Part shown: positions 58,520 to 64,000 of the stretch, piece by piece | How positions within the stretch are numbered: position 1 is the stretch's first letter | How the letters are laid out: every line of letters starts with the position of its first letter | NCBI GenBank assembly: GCA_008638375.1 | Contig: CM018050.1 | Coordinates: forward strand, 24,726,216 to 24,790,215 | DNA: 64,000 nucleotides | Direction of reading: 5' to 3' | DNA from: Nyssa sinensis | Taxonomy: Eukaryota; Streptophyta; Magnoliopsida; Cornales; Nyssaceae | The notes under the pieces: generated by a model | The model's input: only the letters and a program-made list of their open reading frames with translations | What the model was told of the DNA's origin: nothing | Databases searched by the model: none | Program-made: the position numbers and the translations under genes

Positions 58520-59836
58520 AATAAAATATCCCACAAAAATAATAAATAAAAAAGAAAATCTGAAAATGAGTAAATCCTTGAAACACTAAAAAATTAAAAA
58601 TCATGCATTATTATTGTAAGTGGGTTGGTATGATAATATGTGACATCTTAAATAAAATACTCCAAAAGAAACAAAAGATAATATATAAAAAAGAAAATCT
58701 GAAAATGAGTAAACACTTGAAACACTAAAAATTTAACAATCATGTATTATTGTAAGTGGGTTGGTATGATAACGTGTGACATCTTAAATAAAATATCTTA
58801 AAAAAAATAAAAATAAATAATAACTCAAAAAGAAAATCTGAACATGAGTAAACCCTTAAAACACTAAAACATTAACAATTATGCATTATTATTGTAAGTG
58901 AGTTGGTAAGATAACGTATGACATTCTAAATAAAATACTCCAAAAGAAACAAAAGATAATAAATAAATAAATAAAAAACCTGAAAATGAGTACACACTTG
59001 AATTACTAAAAAATTAACAATCATGCATTATTGTAAGTGGGTTGTTATGACAACATGTGACATCCTAAATAAAATATCCCAAAAAAACAATAAATAATAA
59101 ATAAAAAAGAAAATCTGAAAGTGAGTAAACCCTTGAAATACTAAAAAATTAACAATTATGCATTATTATTGTAAGTGGGTTGGTATGATAACATGTGACA
59201 TTCTAAATAAATACTTCAAAAGAAACAAAAGATAATAAATAAAAAAGAAAATCTGAAAATAAGTAAACACTTGAAATACTAAAAAATTAACAATCATGCA
59301 TTATTGTAAAAAGGTTGGTTTGATAATATGTGGCAACCTAAATAAAACCCCAAAAAAATACAAAAAATAATAAATAAAAAAGGAAAGTTGAAAATGAGTA
59401 GATAATTAAAATACTAAACAATTAACGATCATGCGTTATTGTACATGAATTGGTTTAATAGTACGTGACAACCTAAATAAAACATCCAAAAAAAATATAA
59501 TAAATAAAATAAGAAAACTAAAAATGAGTAAACACTCAAAAAACTAGAAAAATTAACAGTCATGTATTATTGTAAGTGGGGTGCGGTAATAAACTAATAT
59601 GCCAACAACCCAAATAAAACAATGAAAGAGAAACAAAAGTAAAGAAATTAAAGTTAAGATTGAGGTCTTGTTCGCTGTGTGTGTTCATTTTTCATACCAT
59701 TGACATAAATTCAATTCTCTTTTCTATCATTGTCTAATAGAAAAGGTTGAAACGGGTGAAACGACCAAAAAAATTTACAATTATGGTTTAACGTCGGTCA
59801 GTGGGTGATGTGTCAATAATCCAAATAAATAAATAA

Positions 59837-59964
59837 AGGGTAAATTATACTTACTTTTTTTAGTTTTCTGATAATTACAACTTCTTCTAAAGTTTTTAAA
59901 ATTACATCAATTTCTTTTATTTTACTTGATATTGTATAAATACCCTCGTCAATTAATTTTTTTT
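59837..59964. mobile_element. MITE left-arm fragment (block II)
   Basis: AGGGTAAATTATACTT start, ending at the common breakpoint before GTAAGTGGAGTGCAG. Confidence 0.6.
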
Positions 59965-60216
59965 GTAAGTGGAGTGCAGTCATAAACTAATATGCCAACA
60001 ACCCAAATAAAACAATGAAAGAGAAACAAAAGTAAAGAAATTAAAGTTAAGATTGAGGTCTTATTTGAGTGTTGTTCATTTTTGATACTGTTGACGTAAA
60101 TTCAATTCTCTTTTCTATCATTGTCTAAAGAAAAAGTTGAAAATGGGTGAAACGGCCAAAAAAATCACAATTATGGGTTAATGGGTAATGTGTCAACCAT
60201 CCAAATAAATATATAA

Positions 60217-60351
60217 AGGATAAATTACACTTTTTTTTTTTTTTTTTAAGATTTCTAACAATTACACTGATTTTCTTTAAAATTTTTAAAATTATATTGA
60301 TCTTTCCTATTTTATTTCATATTATATAAATATCATTTTCAGTCAACTTTT
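60217..60351. mobile_element. MITE left-arm fragment (block II, second)
   Basis: AGGATAAATTACACTT start with an expanded T run near 60230-60247, ending TTTTCAGTCAACTTT before TGTAAGTGGAGTGCGG. Confidence 0.6.
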
Positions 60352-61025
60352 GTGTAAGTGGAGTGCGGTAATAAGCTAATATGCCAACAACCCAGATAAA
60401 ACAATGAAAGAGAAACAAAAGTAAATAAATTAAAGTTAAGATTGAGGTCTTATTCGAGTGCAATATGTGTTCATTTTTCATACCATTGACATAAATTCGA
60501 TTCTCCTTTCTATCATTGGCTAAAAGAAAAAAAAATAGTTGAAAACGGGTGAAACGATAAAAAAAATTCACAATTATGGGTTAACGTCGGTCAGCGGATA
60601 ATGTGTCAATAATACAAATAAAATATGGATAATTCTTGGCTCCAATTTAGGTAAAAGGAATCTCTTTCTATCCATATACGTGTTACAATCTTAATGAATC
60701 ACGTCTGCACTCACATGCAATGTACATGTCCTTTTTGATTTTTTTTGTTAAAACTAATAATCACATCATATATATATATATATATATATAAATACATACA
60801 TAATTCACTAAAATTGTAATACATATCCAGGTAAAAGGAGATTACTCCTACCTACAAATTTAGAGTCAAGCATTGTGCTTAAAATATAACCAAAGAAAGT
60901 AATAAGAATAAAAAACTGGAAAGTTGAAAACCATAACAGTAAGAACCACCAGAAAGTTTACAAGGTATGATTTATGGCAGGTGGAGACGTGGAGTAATGT
61001 GTCAACAGTCCAAATAAATAAATAA

Positions 61026-61545
61026 AAGATAAATTATACTTATTTTTTTTTATGTTTTAGATAATTATATTAATTTCTTCTAAAATTTTTAAAATTATAC
61101 TAATTATTCCTACTTTACATGACATTATATAAATATTCCTTTTCAGTCAATTTTTTATTTTCAAAATGACAAAACTATCAATTTTATGTTTTTTTCTAAA
61201 TTTTTAAATTTTGGAATTTTTTCTTTTTGTCATTTTTCAAATAAATATTGATTCAAACTTTAAATTTATTTTTATATAAAATAAAAATAAGTTATTTTAC
61301 TTTAAACTTATTTTATAAAAAATAAAAAAATCTTTTTAAAAAAGTGAGAAAAAATTGGTCAAAATTAAAAAAATACAAAAAATAAAATAAAATGAACAGT
61401 TTTTTCATTTTTATTAAAAATTTTGATTAAAGGAAAGTATTTGTATATTATCAGATAAAGCCCGAGAGGTTAGTGTAATTTCAGAAATCTCAGAAAAAGT
61501 CAGTGTAATTGTTAAAAATTTTAGAGAATGCCAGTATAATTTATC
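61026..61545. mobile_element. Foldback MITE copy 3
   Basis: Left arm AAGATAAATTATACTT, right arm ending AGTATAATTTATCC. It is collinear with copy 2 including surrounding sequence, so the two arose by block duplication rather than by separate insertion. Confidence 0.7.
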
Positions 61546-63130
61546 CATAAATAAATAAAAACAAAAAAATGAAAAGTTGAAAACCCAAAAACACTTCAAA
61601 CAATAAAAAAATTAATAATCATGCATTATTGTAAGTGGGTTGGTTTGATAATGTGTGACAACCCAAATAAAGCAACCAAAAAATAATAATAAATAAAAAA
61701 GAAAATCTGAAAATGAGTAAACACTTGAAACACTAAAAAAATTAACAATCATGCCCCAATGGGAAACATTAAAGATGCAATTGCTGTCAGGCACTGTGGA
61801 TAAGTAAACTTTTTTTATTTTAAAAAAAATGTTTGTATGAGAAAATCAATTTTGTTGGGTATTAATTTCTTTTGTTTCTTGTGGGGTGTGGTATTAAATT
61901 AATATGCCAACAACCCAAATAAAATAATCAAAGAGAAACAAAAGCAAAGAAATTAGAGTTTAGATTCAGATCTTATCCGAACGGGCTTATGTGTTTGTTT
62001 TTTTCATATAATTGACCTAAATTCGACTTCTTTTCTATTATTATATAAAATTAAAAAAAAAAAAAAAACAAGGAAGTTGACGTAGGTGATCTGGTGGGGG
62101 TAATCTGTCAATAATTTATGGCAGGTGGGCTAGTGACGTGGAGTACTGTGTCCACAATTCAAATAAATAAATAAATAAATAAATAAAAAATAGAAAGTTG
62201 AAAACTTGTAAACACTTCAAACATAGAAAATTAACAATTATGCATTATTTTAGGTGGATTGGTTTGATAATGCGTGACATCTTAAATAAAATAATAACAA
62301 AAAAATGAATTAATAATCATGCATTATTGTAAGTGGGTTGGTATGATAGCATGTGACATCCTAAATAAAATATCCCAAAAAAAACAAAAAATAATAAATA
62401 AATAAAGAAAAGTTGAAAATGAGTAAACACTTGAAACACTAAAAAATTAACAATCATGCATTATTATTGTAAGTGGGTTGGTATGATAAGGTGTGATATT
62501 CTAAATAAAATACTCCAAAAGATAATAAATAAATAAAAAAATCTGAAAATGAGTAAACGCTTGAAACACAAAAAATTAGCAATCATGCATTATTATAAAA
62601 GGGTTGGTTTGATAATATGTGACAACCTAAATAAAACCCCAAAAAAATGCAAAAATTAATAAATAAAAAAGGAAAGTTGAAAATGAGTAAACACTTAAAA
62701 TACTAAACAATTAACGATCATGCATTATTGTACTTGGGTTGGTTTGATAGTACGTGACAACCTAAATAAGACACCTAAAAAAATATATAATAAATAAAAT
62801 AGGAAAGCTAAAAATGAGTAAACACTTGAAACACTAGAAAAATTAACAGCCATGTATTATTGTAGGTGGGGTGCGGTAATAAACTAATAATGCCAACAAC
62901 CCAAATGAAACAATGAAAGAGAAACAAAAGTAAAGAAATTAAAGTTAAGATTGAGGTCTTATTCGAGTGTTGTATGTGTTCATTTTTTATACTGTTGACG
63001 TAATTTGATTCTCTTTTCTGTCATTGTCTAAAAAAGAAAGTTGAAAACGGGTGAAACAACCAAAAAATTCACAATTATGGGTTAACGTCGGTTAGTGGGT
63101 GATGTGTCAACCATCTAAATAAATAAATAA

Positions 63131-63260
63131 ATGGTAAATTACACTTACATTTTTTGAGATTTTTGATAATTACACTGACTTATTTTAAAGTTTTAAAATT
63201 GTAATGACTTCTCTTATTTTATCTAAAATTGTATAAATACTGTCTTCACTCAATTTTTTT
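63131..63260. mobile_element. MITE left-arm fragment (block III)
   Basis: ATGGTAAATTACACTTAC start, ending at the shared breakpoint before GGTAAGTGGAGTGC. Confidence 0.6.
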
Positions 63261-63771
63261 GGTAAGTGGAGTGCAATAATAAACTAATATGCCAACAACC
63301 CAAATAAAACAATGAAAGAGAAACAAAAGTAAAGAAATTAAAGTTAAGATTGAGATCTTATTCAAACGGAGTTATGTGTTTGTTTTTTTTCATATAATTG
63401 ATCTAAATTCGAATTATCTTTTCTATCAGTACATAAAATTAGAAAAAAACATGAAAGTTGCAACGAGTGAAACAATAAAAAACAAAAATTCACAATTATA
63501 GATTAACATCGGTAAGTGGAGTGTGGTAGTAAACTAATATGCCAACAACCCAAATAAAACAATGAAAGAGAAACAAAAGTAAAGAAATTAAAGTTAAGAT
63601 TGAGGTCTTAGTCGAGTGTTCATTTTTTATGCTGCTGACATAAATTTAATTATCTTTTCTATCATTGTCTAAAAAAAAAAGTTGAAAACGGGTGAAACGA
63701 CAAAAAAACTCACAATTATGAGTTAACATCGGTCAATGGGTAATGTGTCAACCATCCAAATAAATAAATAA

Positions 63772-63900
63772 AGGGTAAATTATATATATATTTTTTTGAG
63801 GTTTCTAACAATTACACTGATTTTCTCTAAAATTTTTAAAATTATACTGATCTTTCTTATTTTACTTGACATTATATAAATACCATTTTCAGTCAATTTT
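63772..63900. mobile_element. MITE left-arm fragment (block III, second)
   Basis: AGGGTAAATTATATAT start, ending TTTTCAGTCAATTTT before TGTGTAAGTGGAATGCGG. Confidence 0.6.
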
Positions 63901-64000
63901 TGTGTAAGTGGAATGCGGTAATAAGCAAATATGCCAACAACCCAGATAAAACAATGAAAGAGAAACAAAAGTAAATAAATTAAAGTTAAGATTGAGGTCT

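Larger units (their letters stand above)
57122..61753. repeat. Mosaic AT-rich repeat, block II
   Basis: It starts with TGCCCCAATGGGAAACATTGA, a join also seen at the start of block III. It then follows the block order: long box with gcggtattaaac (57252), monomers, long box with gcggtaataaac (59572), MITE left arm, long boxes (59965, 60353) with a second left arm between, full MITE (61026-61545), monomers. An hAT MITE interrupts it at 57885-58511. The part from about 59570 on matches block I 51275-53000 at an offset near 8.7 kb, including a (TA)n tract (60768-60790 versus 52082-52104). Confidence 0.8.
61754..64000. repeat. Mosaic AT-rich repeat, block III (continues past window)
   Basis: It begins TGCCCCAATGGGAAACATTAA like block II, then long box (61881), monomers, long box (62863), MITE arm (63131-63260), long boxes (63262, 63511), MITE arm (63772-63900), long box (63903), and is cut by the window end. 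The interval between first and second box is about 1.3 kb shorter than in block II, partly because the hAT MITE is absent. Confidence 0.8.

Noticed and set aside
1..64000. tRNA or rRNA genes
   Set aside because: No cloverleaf-like A/B-box pair or rRNA core was recognised; tRNA-like strings seen are retrotransposon primer-binding sites. A dedicated scan could still find one.

Overview
The window is a gene-poor, transposon-saturated stretch of plant nuclear DNA, almost certainly from an angiosperm and most likely a eudicot. Four things point there: plant-type Copia and Gypsy retrotransposons (Tekay/Del-like and Tat/Retand-like), a CACTA transposon with GCGACGC subterminal repeats, hAT and foldback MITEs, and a broken CC-NBS-LRR resistance gene. 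I cannot name the species. No intact host gene is visible; every recognisable coding segment is a decayed transposon ORF or a pseudogene fragment.

Layout. 1-2095: old debris, including a probable minus-strand LTR and a remnant of a 'putative gypsy type transposon' protein. 2096-16449: Gypsy material. A 5' LTR is split by a complete solo LTR (3189-7460, TSD GATAC), followed by a PBS and a stop-riddled gag. Then comes a second long LTR (10201-16449), itself split by a Tat-like LTR (11617-13909) that carries a 62-bp minisatellite. 16450-17300: an unidentified sequence ending in a poly(A) run. 17470-20087: 5' part of a minus-strand Tat/Retand element (LTR, PBS, gag in one frame with three stops), cut just before its protease. 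21066-25593: a Copia element with matching LTRs and ATTAT target duplications; its pol is gone and a truncated minus-strand Gypsy LTR lies in its place.

26087-45102 is a second, larger Copia element whose gag was hit twice, 27 bases apart: by a solo LTR (27528-30693, TSD AAACT) and by a complete 11.4-kb chromodomain Gypsy (30726-42150, TSD AATCA). The Copia frame resumes at 42156 and runs through zinc knuckle, protease, integrase, RT and RNase H until a CACTA end (45103) cuts it off. A 100-bp assembly gap (46282-46381) separates the CACTA remnant from the start of an NLR pseudogene on the minus strand (46382-47036).

47155-64000 is dominated by an AT-rich hierarchical repeat. Monomers of about 120-140 bp locally form a 257-261 bp dimeric higher-order repeat. 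They alternate with longer, related boxes of about 270 bp and with copies or half-copies of a 520-bp foldback MITE. At least three large blocks (from 47155, 57122 and 61754) repeat the same order of parts, so the mosaic was amplified after it was assembled. An hAT MITE (57885-58511) landed in one block later. The most useful observations are this mosaic repeat, the precise nested-insertion record, and the prevalence of CAG-to-TAG stops in the retrotransposon ORFs, which fits methylation-driven decay. I found no new enzymatic or defence system.
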